A stretch of DNA of 64,000 nucleotides from assembly GCF_014303395.1 (NCBI RefSeq), contig NZ_CP060298.1:372001-436000 (forward strand), read 5' to 3'. A model generated the notes under the pieces. The model was not told where the DNA came from and did not search any database. It saw nothing but the letters and a program-made list of their open reading frames with translations. The translations under genes and the position numbers were made by a program. Positions 43,983-52,598 of the stretch are shown piece after piece (within the stretch, counting starts at the first letter, position 1; every line of letters begins with the position of its first letter). This stretch comes from Nakamurella sp. PAMC28650 (GTDB lineage: Bacteria > Actinomycetota > Actinomycetes > Mycobacteriales > Nakamurellaceae).

Positions 43983-45217
43983 GCTGGCACTCGGGATCCA
44001 TTGGTCTGCAGACGGTCCCGCACCAGGCGACCCTGATCGCCACCGATTCCGACGGTGTCGAACGGGGTGGCCAGCACCAGGCAGGCGGCGCCGAGCAGCC
44101 ACTTCGTCTCATCCCAAGCCTCGATCAGGTACGGGGTGCTGCGCCAGCGAGGCATCAGGTGCCGCCGGAACGTCTGCTCGAAACCCCGTTCCCAGAAGGG
44201 CCACGCGACGATGCCCTCACCGGACAGGATGATCACCTCCGGGTCCAGGGTGTGTACTACCCCCGACAGCGCGGCCCCCAACGTCCGGGCCGCCTGCAGA
44301 TAGATCTCCGCCGCCGCAGTGCTGCCGGCCCGCGCCGCATCCAGCAGATCCCCAATCCCCTGACCTGCTACCAGCACTCGGTTTTCGACGGCCGCCCGCA
44401 CCAGTGCGTCGTCGCCGACATAGGCCTCCAGGCAGCCCAGAGATCCGCAACCGCATAGGGCGCCCCCGGAGTAGACGACGGGCAGGTGCCCGATCTCCCC
44501 GGCCCCGCCGAACGCCCCCCGGTACACCGAACCGTCCACCACCACCCCGCATCCGATGCCGCGTCCGATGGTGACCACCATGTAGGTCGAATGACGCTGG
44601 CCGGCGCCGTAGAGACGGTCGGCCACCGCCAGCGTGTTGACGTCGTTGTCCACCAGCACCGGCAGCCCCAGGCGGGCCCGCAACATCGGGCCGACCTGCG
44701 CCTCGGTCCATCCGAGCGTCGGGGCGGCGACCACTCCGGAGTCCTGGGCGTCCACCGAGCCGGGCACCCCGACGCCGACACCGAGCAGATGGCCCTCCAT
44801 ATGCTCGATGTCGGCCTTGAGTAGATGCGCGAGATGGTCCAACGCATCCGGGCGTGAGGGGTCGAAGTCGTAACGTGTTGCCGAGCCGAAGGTTCCGTCC
44901 AGGTTGACCTGGACGACGCCGACATGGTCGGCGGTGATCTTGACGCCGACGGCGGACCCGGCCGAGCGGACCAATCCCAGCAATCTGCCAGGTCGGCCGC
45001 CTTGCGAGGGCGACGTTTCCAATTCGGTGACCAGGCCGCGGGCGATCAGGACCTTGGTCAATTGCGTGATGCTGGCCGAGCTCATCTCCAGCGTGCGAGC
45101 CAGGTCTGCCCGCGAGGTCGGTCCCCTGGTGCCCAACACCGACAGGATCGCCGACGGCATCAAGCCTCCTCGATCGATCGACCGTCCTGCGTCCACGGGA
45201 ACCCCTTCGTTCGCCAC
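43979..45217 (-). CDS. ROK-family transcriptional repressor
   Basis: The 412-residue protein has an N-terminal winged HTH (GPTSRADLARTLEMSSASITQLTKVLIARGLV, about 32-63), a linker GGRPGRLL and a ROK sugar-kinase-like domain (VGVGVPGSVD, VLVDNDVNTLAVADRLYGAG, the zinc/ROK signature GEIGHLPVVYSGGALCGCGSLGCLEAY). Such proteins repress sugar operons until their sugar binds. It is the first gene of the operon; a palindromic candidate operator lies just upstream. The Zn-type cysteine pattern CGCGSLGC is complete. Confidence 0.92.
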   Translation of the reverse strand: MANEGVPVDAGRSIDRGGLMPSAILSVLGTRGPTSRADLARTLEMSSASITQLTKVLIARGLVTELETSPSQGGRPGRLLGLVRSAGSAVGVKITADHVGVVQVNLDGTFGSATRYDFDPSRPDALDHLAHLLKADIEHMEGHLLGVGVGVPGSVDAQDSGVVAAPTLGWTEAQVGPMLRARLGLPVLVDNDVNTLAVADRLYGAGQRHSTYMVVTIGRGIGCGVVVDGSVYRGAFGGAGEIGHLPVVYSGGALCGCGSLGCLEAYVGDDALVRAAVENRVLVAGQGIGDLLDAARAGSTAAAEIYLQAARTLGAALSGVVHTLDPEVIILSGEGIVAWPFWERGFEQTFRRHLMPRWRSTPYLIEAWDETKWLLGAACLVLATPFDTVGIGGDQGRLVRDRLQTNGSRVPA

Positions 45218-45230
45218 TTTCTTTCGTACT

Positions 45231-45240
45231 TAGTAAACTA
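45231..45240. promoter_or_regulatory. Candidate ROK operator (TAGT-AA-ACTA)
   Basis: A perfect short inverted repeat 14 bp upstream of the ROK start, in an AT-rich patch (ACTTAGTAAACTACCTAG) that stands out in this GC-rich DNA, as do other ROK/Mlc-type operator sites. Confidence 0.45.
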
Positions 45241-45369
45241 CCTAGCGCTGGTTTTGGGAAGGGCCGTGACTCAACTGTGACCTGAGATTGGGGCGTCGGC
45301 TCGGCGAGATCCCCGCGGACACTGTGCTTTTGCAGCCACGTGGATTCCTATGGCCCGATTCAGGGGTGC

Positions 45370-45410
45370 GGAAAGGGGCTGACGCGGCGCGTCAGCCCCT
45401 TTCCGTCTTT
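45370..45410. terminator. Strong bidirectional hairpin terminator
   Basis: A 16-bp perfect stem with a 3-base loop: GGAAAGGGGCTGACGC (45370-45385), loop GGC, GCGTCAGCCCCTTTCC (45389-45404), followed on the plus strand by CGTCTTTGCC. It faces the tail of the truncated coding fragment at 45420-45691 and lies downstream of it on the minus strand. Confidence 0.75.
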
Positions 45411-45419
45411 GCCCACAGG

Positions 45420-45691
45420 TTAGAAACTGCCGGCGGAGGTTCTTCCAGAACCTGTGGCCGGGGTGCTGAAGGCGTTATTGCTGCCGGGTTGCCATGCGTC
45501 GGCGGTGGCAGGGTAGTTAGCCTCAATCTTTCGTGAGACGCCCGGCCTTTCCTCGGCGCGATAGATCTGGTGTTTCGCACCGACGGGCATGTCTGCGGGT
45601 TCGTCGAAGCCCCGGTGGGTCACCTGGGTGGGTGCCGGATTCCACGTTCCGGGGGGTTTGTCTTCTTGCTGGCCGGGTGGGTTGTTGCAGG
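45420..45691 (-). pseudogene. Orphan C-terminal coding fragment plus IS-end region
   Basis: Reading leftward, the frame ends SNNAFSTPATGSGRTSAGSF with a TAA at 45420-45422, followed by the hairpin terminator. The fragment lies directly downstream of the IS1380 transposase. A TTTC..GTGAG-type segment at about 45530-45545 resembles the other end of the IS1380 (about 47165-47185), so only the last ~33 codons may belong to the interrupted gene. I do not recognise the product. Confidence 0.35.
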
Positions 45692-47089
45692 TCAGGTCGG
45701 CGCCGGCAGCTGGGTCAGCCGGTCCAGGGCGGTGGTGAACAGGTGCCGGTGGGTTGCGTGACCGGACAGGTGCAACCAGACCCGGCGGCTCCGCCGGGCG
45801 ATGGTCGCCGCCACGGAGAACAGCTGCAACCGCAGCCGTTTCGGTTCCCAACGGCGGGCCCCGGTGCCGGTCAACGCCAGCATCTGCAGCCACGCGGTCA
45901 GCTCCGTAGCGAGCTGGACGACGGCGACCCAGATCTGATTTTGCGCGAACGCAGTCAAGGGCAGGTTCCGCAGGCCGGTGTCTTTCGCGTTGCGGATCCG
46001 GTCTTCGCAGCGGGCCCGGTGGCGGTGCCGCAACTCCAGGTCCGCGAGTTGCCCGCCGGTGGTGTTGGTGACGAACGCGGTCAGCCGGTTGCCGCCTGAG
46101 TCGGTGAACCGCAGCTGCGCCCCGGGGTGCGGACGTTCGGCCCGGACGATCACCCGCATCCCTGCCGGCCACGTTGACAGGTCCAGCAGGCCGGTGAGTT
46201 CGGTGACCCACGCCCCGTCGCGGACCTTCCCATCGCCGTCGTAGGCCGGGGTCCACCCTTGGTCGGGGATCAGGTTGATCTTGTCGACGATGTCCTGCGT
46301 CAGCCCGAACCCCACCGAATACGACAGGCCCTGCCCGGCCAGCCACTTCAGGTATTCGTGGGTGCCGCCGCCGCTGTCGGCGCGGACCAGCACCCTGCGC
46401 CCGATGCGGCCGCCACGGCGGTTGAAGGGCAACTGCCGCAACGCATCCTTGGTGACCGCGATGTGGTCGGCGGCGGTGTTGGATCCGGCCCTTCCGGGGC
46501 GCAGCATCATCGACAGTGGCTCACCGGTGCCGTCGGGGCCGTGATCCACCCACGACCCGAGCGGGTGGAACCCGAAGCCCTTCTTGTAGGTCGGCGCCGC
46601 CAGTTCCTTCTCCGAATGGGAGGTGATCAACGTGGCGTCCAGGTCGATGATCAACGGCCGGTCCCGGTCGATTCCGAAGTCGGGGGCGTCCTTCCCGGCC
46701 ATCTTCCACACCCGCTGTCGGACTGCTGCTCTGGCCTGGTTGATCGCCGCCAAAGCGGCCTGCGGGGTCGCGGCCAACGCGTCGATCAGCCGGGACACTG
46801 TTGGGTCGGAGGCGACCCGCCCGAACACCGCCGGCTCAGACCGCACCACCGAGATGTCGGCCAGGCAGTCCCCGCCGATGGCGACGCTGACCGCCAGGTC
46901 CAGCAGGATCTTCCCCGGATCCAGCACCGCCCACTGCTTGCGCCACGGCGCCAACGCCGCAGACAAAGCCCGGTCCAACCCGACCTTCCCGGCGGTGGTG
47001 ACCAGCAGCACAGCACCGGCGTGGGACACCACCCGCTTCGCGGTCGTGTCCACTGTCAACGGCGGGTAGAAACCGGTAGGGTTCGGCAT
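45692..47089 (-). CDS. IS1380-family transposase
   Basis: The 465-residue DDE transposase shows DLDATLITSHSEKE (first catalytic Asp about 149), VRADSGGGTHEYLKWL (second Asp about 236) and HRARCEDRIRNAKDTGLRNLPL (Glu about 336, the Y-xx-R-xx-xE-like region of IS4/IS1380). Length and motifs are those of full-length IS1380 proteins. The exact element ends are not certain; left end about 45530 and right end about 47185 are suggested by a shared TTTC..GTGAG segment. Confidence 0.9.
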   Translation of the reverse strand: MPNPTGFYPPLTVDTTAKRVVSHAGAVLLVTTAGKVGLDRALSAALAPWRKQWAVLDPGKILLDLAVSVAIGGDCLADISVVRSEPAVFGRVASDPTVSRLIDALAATPQAALAAINQARAAVRQRVWKMAGKDAPDFGIDRDRPLIIDLDATLITSHSEKELAAPTYKKGFGFHPLGSWVDHGPDGTGEPLSMMLRPGRAGSNTAADHIAVTKDALRQLPFNRRGGRIGRRVLVRADSGGGTHEYLKWLAGQGLSYSVGFGLTQDIVDKINLIPDQGWTPAYDGDGKVRDGAWVTELTGLLDLSTWPAGMRVIVRAERPHPGAQLRFTDSGGNRLTAFVTNTTGGQLADLELRHRHRARCEDRIRNAKDTGLRNLPLTAFAQNQIWVAVVQLATELTAWLQMLALTGTGARRWEPKRLRLQLFSVAATIARRSRRVWLHLSGHATHRHLFTTALDRLTQLPAPT

Positions 47090-47258
47090 CAGAAAGGTGC
47101 TCCTGTTTGCTGACGATGTGGACCTTAGAGACCCTCATTATCGCAGGTCGGGGCACCTTTCCCTCACTTTGAAACACCAAATCCAGTATCTGCGTGAAAG
47201 CGCAAGGCTAGGGCGTGTCCCGCGGATCTTGGAGGTCGGTTCCGACAGACTCTGATTT

Positions 47259-47735
47259 GTGCAGAATCGTCATGATTTGTCGGATGAGCAGTGGGCCCGG
47301 TTGGAGCCTTTGCTACCGGATCGGACCCCGATTCGGGGTGGTCGGTGGGTCGATCACCGCAGGGTCGTCGACGGGGTGCTGTGGCGGACCAGGTCCGGTT
47401 CGGCGTGGCGGGATCTCCCGGAGTGTTACGGCAATTGGAAGACGGTGTACAACCGGCATCGTCGCTGGTCAGGGGACGGTACCTGGCAGCGGGTGCTGTC
47501 GATGCTGCGGGCGGACTGCGATCACGGCGATGTCGGTGAGTGGGCGTTGGGGGTGGATGCGACGGTGATCCGGGCGCATCACCACGCGGCAGGTGCCCGG
47601 CACGAACCGCCGAAGGACATCCCCGCCGCCGTCCTTGCCAGCGTCGTGTTGGAGGCTCCGATCAAGGCCCTCAAAGACACAGGGGGCACTATCGAACTAC
47701 AAGAATTCTGCGGATCGGCCGCCGCCGGTCGTTGA
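47259..47735 (+). CDS. IS5-group transposase, frame A (N-terminal part)
   Basis: The 158-residue product has the DUF4096-type start LSDEQWARLEPLLPDR (about 6-21), VVDGVLWRTRSGSAWRDLPE and WALGVDATVIRAHHHAAGA (first catalytic Asp). It lacks the C-terminal catalytic residues, which are in the next frame; the two halves fuse through a +1 shift near 47676-47690 (GACACAGGGGG region), the programmed frameshift strategy of IS427. Confidence 0.88.
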   Translation: MQNRHDLSDEQWARLEPLLPDRTPIRGGRWVDHRRVVDGVLWRTRSGSAWRDLPECYGNWKTVYNRHRRWSGDGTWQRVLSMLRADCDHGDVGEWALGVDATVIRAHHHAAGARHEPPKDIPAAVLASVVLEAPIKALKDTGGTIELQEFCGSAAAGR

Positions 47736-48255
47736 TCGGGAGGGTTTGGGGCGTAGCCGCGGCGGGGTGACGACGAAGATCCACATGGCGGCTGATTCGA
47801 AGTGTCGGCCGGTGGGGCGGGTCATCTCGGCTGGTCAGCGGCATGACGCGTTGGCGTTCACCGCGGTGCTGGCCGATATTCGGATCGTGCGCGGCCGTGA
47901 TGGGCGGCCTAGGACCCGACCGGATCGGGTGTTGGCGGACAAGGCGTATTCCAGCGGCAGAATCCGTAAGTCGTTGCGGCGTAGGGGTATCAAGGCGACC
48001 ATCCCGGAGCCGGTGAACCAGATCAACGGTCGCCTGTCCAAGGGTTCCCGTGGTGGTCGGCCACCCAAATTCGACAAGGAAATCTACAAGGACCGCAACA
48101 CCGTGGAGCGGACGTTCAACCGGCTACGCGGCTACCGCGCGGTCGCCACCCGGTATGACAAACGGGAGTTCGTCTACCGAGGCACCGTCGACGTCGCCAG
48201 CATCGGAATCTGGCTCAGGCATCTAACGGAGAACGATCCACGGGACACGCCCTAG
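47660..48255 (+). CDS. IS5-group transposase, frame B (C-terminal part)
   Basis: Encodes GRSRGGVTTKIHMAADSKCR, DRVLADKAYSSGRIRKSLR (second Asp) and FDKEIYKDRNTVERTFNRLR (catalytic Glu), then RYDKREFVYRGTVDVASI. This is the catalytic half of the transposase, in frame +1 relative to frame A and without its own good start. The stop TAG lies in the terminal CTAG. Translation presumably depends on frameshifting from frame A. Confidence 0.85.
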
Positions 48256-48257
48256 TA

Positions 48258-49299
48258 GCGGACCTGCCGATGCTGCGGCGTCACCACCACCGCCGACTGG
48301 ACCGACAACACCGACCTCAACACCGACGTCCTGGCCACGCCGGGATCCCCGGTGCGGATCGGACCGGCCGCGTTGGCGATGTGCGCCTACCTGACCTGCG
48401 CCCACTACCTGCCCATCGGGCGAGCCAACACCCTGATGGAAACGTTGACCGGGCTGCACCTGGCCACCGGATTCACCGCCCGCGCCCGCCGACGCGCCGC
48501 ACACAAACTGATCGGCACGTTCGTTCCGCACCTGCAACAACTGCTCACGACCGCGCCGGTACTGCACGCGGATGAGACCACCGGCCGCGCCGACAACGCA
48601 CTGGCCTACGTGCATGTCGCCTGCACCGAATACCTGACGTTGCTGCACGTCGCCGGACGATCCAGCGCCGACATCGACCAGGGCGGAGTCCTGGCCACGT
48701 TCACCGGCGTGCTGGTCCGCGACGGCTACGCCGGATACGAGCACCTCCCGGCCCTGCACGCCTGGTGCGGAGCGCACCTGCTCCGAGATCTGCGCGCCAT
48801 CTCCGACGCCGACCCCCTGGGGCAACTGTGGGCCACCGCCATGGCCGACACCCTCACCGCCGCCCACCACGCCGCAGCAAAAGCACGACAGGCTGGCCTT
48901 GACCGCCTGGATGACACCACCCTGGCCACGCTGCTCAACCACTACCTCGGCGCGCTGGCCAAAGGCCGCACCGACAACCTCAGCGACCACAGCGACCTCG
49001 CCCGGCGGGCCCGGACCCTGATCCGCCGGTTCCACTGCTACCAAGACATGATCCTGCGGTTCACCACAGACTTGACGATCCCGTGGACCAACAACCAAGC
49101 CGAACGGGACCTACGACCAGTGAAAATCCAGCAACGCACCTCCGGCGGATGCTGGCGCACCCTGGCCGGCCTCGTCGAATTCGCCACCGTCCACTCCTAC
49201 CTGGCCACCGCGGGAAAATGGGGCAAAAACAAACTCGACGCCCTCACCGAACTGTTCACCACCGGCCCCTGGCTACCCCCAACCCTGGCACCCAGCTGA
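48258..49299 (+). pseudogene. IS66-family TnpC transposase, 5' truncated by IS5 insertion
   Basis: The frame opens at the IS5 boundary with a zinc-ribbon-like CRCCGVTTTADW, then PVRIGPAALAMCAYLTCAHY, LHADETTGRADNALAYVHVA (catalytic Asp), VRDGYAGYEHLPALHAWCGA and WTNNQAERDLRPVKIQQRTS (catalytic Glu region), and ends normally at TGA 49297-49299. About 150-180 N-terminal residues including the leucine-zipper/HTH part are missing. No TnpA/TnpB companions remain in the window. Confidence 0.88.
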
Positions 49300-49354
49300 A
49301 TAGCTACGTTTGCCCTCATGCGCCACGGACCACAGCGCGGTGAGCGCTCGTTCG

Positions 49355-50512
49355 TCAATCCGGAAAATTTCGGGCATTGGCATGAGTTGAAAGTCGGCGT
49401 CCGCGGGAGTTTGCGGCAGCCACGGCGGCAAATCGCACGGCCTCGCCTCGCGCTGGTGAATCTGACGCGGCCGCGGAGGTGAGATCTCGCCAGTACTCGT
49501 CAACGAGGCCCGGCCCTCGGGCTCCAGCAGTCGATGAGCTCCGCCGTGCGAAGGTTGCTGCAGGACGTTCGTTCCGTAGGTCTTCGAGCCAGGCCACGAC
49601 AGCACCTACACCGGCAACATCCCAACAACGATCTCGGACGGCGGCGGCCACTTGATCGGCGCTCCAACCAGCGGTCGCGAGGGCTAGGCATCTGCGCTCA
49701 AGCGCACGTCCGATCGCCTGACGAGCGAGCCCCGCCGGCAGAGAGGCGCGGACTGCGGCGACCAACCCCTCGACATCCGGGTCGACACCTTCAGCGATGC
49801 CGGTCTTGACGAGATTCAAATCCGAAAGGTCTGGAGCTGCTGAGGAGATGCTCGACCGGCCCGAAGCGGAAGCTGTGGCCGGGGGTGGTGGGTTCCAGTT
49901 CTTGGTTGAAGTACTTGGTTTGTCTGAAGCTGGCTTCACCCCTGAACGGCGGCAAACTTCATGCCGGGGCGACGCCAGATCGCACGTCTCGAAGCACGCG
50001 CTCGCAGACATGCAAGATTTGCATGTCTCTTCACCTGCGGGTACGTCGGCCGAATCTACCGATGTCGAGCCCTGGGACTTCGGGCCTGCAGATCCTGCAG
50101 GTCTGTTGACCTGCACGTTTGCGCGTTGCCCTCGACGGGACATGATGGCCTCTCGGTCCTCAGCGACGACCGGCGGCAGGTGGGCCTGGGTGGCGGCGGC
50201 GTGGCTGCCGTCCATCACCAGGTCCCATACCGTTGGCGCGTACGCGCGGCTCTTCCCGCGACCGCGCACCGCGGCCTCCGCGATGCGCTGATCGCCGCGT
50301 CGAATGACGCCCTTCGCGTGGAGAGAAGACAGAGTGGAGCCGATCGTCCTGGTCGAGACGCCGACGATCTTGGCGATCCGTTCCCACGATGGGAACGCGT
50401 TCGCGCCGGAGGTGTCGGCATGCTCGGCAAGGACCATGAGGACGCACTTCTCGGTGGGGTTCGTCTTGACCGGCGCTTCGTACATCGCCCACAAGATGGC
50501 AGGAAGGCTCAT
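49355..50512 (-). CDS. HTH protein of mobile-element replication-initiator type
   Basis: Start at ATG 50512 (MSLPAILWAMYEAPVKTNPT); 385 residues. The N-terminal domain (EKCVLMVLAEHADTSGANAFPSWERIAKIVGVSTRTIGSTLSSL, about 19-62) is the helix-turn-helix fold found at the start of plasmid and integrative-element replication or regulatory proteins. The middle is low-complexity and polar; the C-terminus (LPAGLARQAIGRALERRCLA, AAAVRDRCWDVAGVGAVVAW) is helical. Its role in replication is inference. It forms a tight minus-strand cluster with the next two genes but is separated by 55 bp. Confidence 0.6.
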   Translation of the reverse strand: MSLPAILWAMYEAPVKTNPTEKCVLMVLAEHADTSGANAFPSWERIAKIVGVSTRTIGSTLSSLHAKGVIRRGDQRIAEAAVRGRGKSRAYAPTVWDLVMDGSHAAATQAHLPPVVAEDREAIMSRRGQRANVQVNRPAGSAGPKSQGSTSVDSADVPAGEETCKSCMSASACFETCDLASPRHEVCRRSGVKPASDKPSTSTKNWNPPPPATASASGRSSISSAAPDLSDLNLVKTGIAEGVDPDVEGLVAAVRASLPAGLARQAIGRALERRCLALATAGWSADQVAAAVRDRCWDVAGVGAVVAWLEDLRNERPAATFARRSSSTAGARGPGLVDEYWRDLTSAAASDSPARGEAVRFAAVAAANSRGRRLSTHANARNFPD

Positions 50513-50567
50513 GACGGTCGCGCCCACTCAGGCCAATCAGTAGTTCCGTGTGGAGAGAGACCGAGCA

Positions 50568-51089
50568 TTACGTCTTCTCCATCGCATCGGCGAGCCGGCA
50601 CAGTCGCCCGGCCACATCCGGGAGGGTCGAGGCCAGTCCGAGCAGGTCCTCGGCGATGCACCGAAGCTCCTCGGCAGCTGACTCATTGCCATCGGGCGGT
50701 GCCCCGTCGACGAGATCCTCTGCTGAGGCAACGATTTCGGGGATGGCGGGGATTCCGTAGCGAATGATCGTGTCCAGCCGCTCGACGAGTCGGGTGACGT
50801 TCTCGCGGACCGGCTCGGCGTCACGGTCGAGCTCAGCCCTCGGTCGGGGCATTCGTCCGTTGTGGCTGGGTTGCACCGGCCGTCGGTACTCGACGTCGTC
50901 CGGGGTGAGATTGTCAGCCGCGCCACCCGTGCGCGGACTTGATCCCAGACCAGCCGCGAACAGCTCCCAGGGGCAGTCGCTCCCCCCGGGATGCGATTCG
51001 CCGCATATCTCGCAGTCGATGAAGCCGTCGTCCACAATGCGACGTCCGACGGTCGCACCGTGGGGTTGGTTGCGCGCCGTCGGTTTCAT
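50568..51089 (-). CDS. Hypothetical protein with CxxC...C motif (mobile-element cluster)
   Basis: Start at ATG 51089, overlapping the previous gene's stop (ATGA). The 173-residue protein has a short zinc-knuckle-like region FIDCEICGESHPGGSDCPWE (about 23-42) and an acidic helical C-terminus (AEELRCIAEDLLGLASTLPD). No family is recognised. Translational coupling to its neighbours indicates a shared function. Confidence 0.6.
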   Translation of the reverse strand: MKPTARNQPHGATVGRRIVDDGFIDCEICGESHPGGSDCPWELFAAGLGSSPRTGGAADNLTPDDVEYRRPVQPSHNGRMPRPRAELDRDAEPVRENVTRLVERLDTIIRYGIPAIPEIVASAEDLVDGAPPDGNESAAEELRCIAEDLLGLASTLPDVAGRLCRLADAMEKT

Positions 51090-51883
51090 GCTGCGATCCG
51101 GTTGGCCCGGGCAGTCCGTAGGCTCCTGCCGGCGACGATTCCCTGCACGAGGCGGAGCGTCTCCCCGTGCTGCCGAAGGCCAGCCGCGCCAACGCGGGCG
51201 AAGAGGTCGGCCGCTCCGACCTGACGATTGCCGGCGGCACATCCGGGTCCGCTGCCGGCGACCAGGAGCGCCAGGCCTGACCATGCTGCGGGAGGCACTC
51301 CGGTGTCGTGCCCGGCGAGCGGCGACTGCCGACGGCGTCCGTTCAGCGCCACCACGGCAGCGGAGGCGACTACAGCGTCCAGAGCGGCAACTGGGTACGA
51401 CCAGCCGGCCCGCACCAGCATTACAGCGAGCACCCGCATCCAGACCGGCAGTGGAGCCTCCAGATTTGAATCAGGTGCGGGTAGGGACTCGAGCGCCTCG
51501 GTCGTGGTCAGGCTGGTGCTGCGGTGCGTCCTTGCAATCCGTACCAGGCCACGGGTCTTTGGCGTGCCGACCCCGGTCTGGGCTGCGGCGGCTTCCCCTG
51601 CGTACGAACGCTGGGCCACTCGACGTACCACAGACGGTGCCACCTCGATCTGCCCCTTGACGAGCAGCCGGTTGACCGCTTCCCAGACATCGGCCAGGCC
51701 TTCGTCGGAGAACCAGCCGGCCGAGTAAGTCCATCTCGAGGCCTCACCGCGGCAGACGCGGCGTAGGTGCGCCACGGCCAGGCGGCCTTCGTGGCTGTCC
51801 CAGCCCTTGTCACCGACTTCGCGCAACAGACCGACTAGGTCGACCCCGGCGGATGCTGGACCCACCGCCACCGCGGTGGTCAC
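51086..51883 (-). CDS. Hypothetical protein of mobile-element cluster
   Basis: The 265-residue protein starts MTTAVAVGPASAGVDLVGLL and contains SHEGRLAVAHLRRVCRGEAS and an ADVWEAVNRLLVKGQIEVAP helix in its N-terminal half, then two hydrophobic Ala/Val segments in the middle (VWMRVLAVMLVRAGWSYPVA, LDAVVASAAVVALNG). I recognise no family. It overlaps by 4 nt both the HTH gene upstream (ATGA at 51880-51883) and the next gene downstream. Confidence 0.6.
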   Translation of the reverse strand: MTTAVAVGPASAGVDLVGLLREVGDKGWDSHEGRLAVAHLRRVCRGEASRWTYSAGWFSDEGLADVWEAVNRLLVKGQIEVAPSVVRRVAQRSYAGEAAAAQTGVGTPKTRGLVRIARTHRSTSLTTTEALESLPAPDSNLEAPLPVWMRVLAVMLVRAGWSYPVAALDAVVASAAVVALNGRRRQSPLAGHDTGVPPAAWSGLALLVAGSGPGCAAGNRQVGAADLFARVGAAGLRQHGETLRLVQGIVAGRSLRTARANRIAA

Positions 51884-52134
51884 GACGCCTCCTCCCCCAC
51901 GTTCACGCTCACATCGGCCAGTCGACCGGTGAAGAAGTCGAGCTCCACGTCGAGAACCATTGCGATGGAGGAGAGTTCGGCCAGGGTGAACCCCGGGTCC
52001 CCTCGGAGTCGCCGGCTGATCCAGCCCTGGGATCGGTGAAGAGATGCACCGAGCACTGCCTGGCTGATCGCACGGGCGGCAAGAGCCTGACGGACGCGGC
52101 TGCCCACCCGACGATCAAGTTCTGAAGTCGTCAT
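51880..52134 (-). CDS. Xre-like HTH regulator, leaderless
   Basis: The 84-residue protein has a Xre fold (RVRQALAARAISQAVLGASLHRSQGWISRRLRGDPGFTLAELSSIAMVL, about 13-61). It starts MTTSELDRR. The ATG follows 6 nt after a TAGACA -10 box (52141-52146), with a TTGACT -35 17 bp further upstream, so the transcript would begin at or next to the start codon. It faces the plus-strand HTH gene at 52269, a divergent two-repressor arrangement like a lysogeny switch. Same cluster with the following minus-strand genes. Confidence 0.78.
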   Translation of the reverse strand: MTTSELDRRVGSRVRQALAARAISQAVLGASLHRSQGWISRRLRGDPGFTLAELSSIAMVLDVELDFFTGRLADVSVNVGEEAS

Positions 52135-52140
52135 TGCGTC

Positions 52141-52169
52141 TGTCTACAGCGACGACGAACCGCAGTCAA
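52141..52169 (-). promoter_or_regulatory. Sigma-70-type promoter for minus-strand HTH gene
   Basis: Reading leftward: TTGACT (52169-52164), 17-bp spacer, TAGACA (52146-52141), with the ATG six bases later. This is a near-consensus promoter with no room for a ribosome binding site, so leaderless expression is expected. Confidence 0.65.
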
Positions 52170-52232
52170 GCATTTTCAATCGCTCAGCGCATAGTTGTCG
52201 CCAATGGGCTGACTACTGACGCTCGAAGGGTA

Positions 52233-52261
52233 GTGACAGACTGAGCAAGCGGTCGTAGAGT
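52233..52261 (+). promoter_or_regulatory. Sigma-70-type promoter for plus-strand HTH gene
   Basis: GTGACA (52233-52238), 17-bp spacer, TAGAGT (52256-52261), ATG at 52269 seven bases later. It mirrors the divergent promoter at 52141-52169 in spacing and layout. Confidence 0.6.
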
Positions 52262-52268
52262 CACGAGC

Positions 52269-52598
52269 ATGACGGTCCCACTCACAGACAGAGTCTCTCT
52301 CCGAGAGGCGGTCGCCGCGGAGCTGCGTTCGGAATTGGCCCGCAACCGGATCAGCGCATCGAAGGTCGCGTTTGCGATTGGCAAGGACCAGCCTTGGATC
52401 AGCCGGCGGTTGACCGGTCAGGTGGCGTTCGACCTGGACGATCTGGATGCCATCACCCAGGTGATGGGGATCAGTCCCAGCGAGTTGATGGCTGCCGCCC
52501 ACGAGACGGCGAAGAAGCCGCGGCGTCGGATCCCTGATCGGGAGGTGGATCTGGAGTGCGCCTGGAGGGATTCGAACCCCCAACCTTCTGATCCGTAG
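52269..52598 (+). CDS. Cro/C1-type HTH regulator reading into tRNA-Arg
   Basis: The 109-residue protein starts MTVPLTDRVSLREAVAAELR and has a C-terminal-heavy Xre HTH (SKVAFAIGKDQPWISRRLTGQVAFDLDDLDAITQVMGIS, about 31-69). The last 14 codons and the stop lie inside the antisense of tRNA-Arg (52557-52629). The final residues (ECAWRDSNPQPSDP) are a translation of the tRNA, the signature of a gene brought up to a tRNA by integration. It is divergent from the other HTH gene, an immunity/Cro-like pair. Confidence 0.75.
   Translation: MTVPLTDRVSLREAVAAELRSELARNRISASKVAFAIGKDQPWISRRLTGQVAFDLDDLDAITQVMGISPSELMAAAHETAKKPRRRIPDREVDLECAWRDSNPQPSDP

Larger units (their letters stand above)
47208..48255 (+). 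mobile_element. IS5-group (IS427-like) insertion sequence, complete
   Basis: The element has 19-bp terminal inverted repeats (left AGGGCGTGTCCCGCGGATC; right, inverted, AGGGCGTGTCCCGTGGATC, 18 of 19 identical) and CTAG at both boundaries (47208-47211, 48252-48255), matching the YTAR/CTAG target preference of the IS427 group. It carries two overlapping transposase frames. It has inserted into the IS66 gene region, cutting its beginning. Confidence 0.88.
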
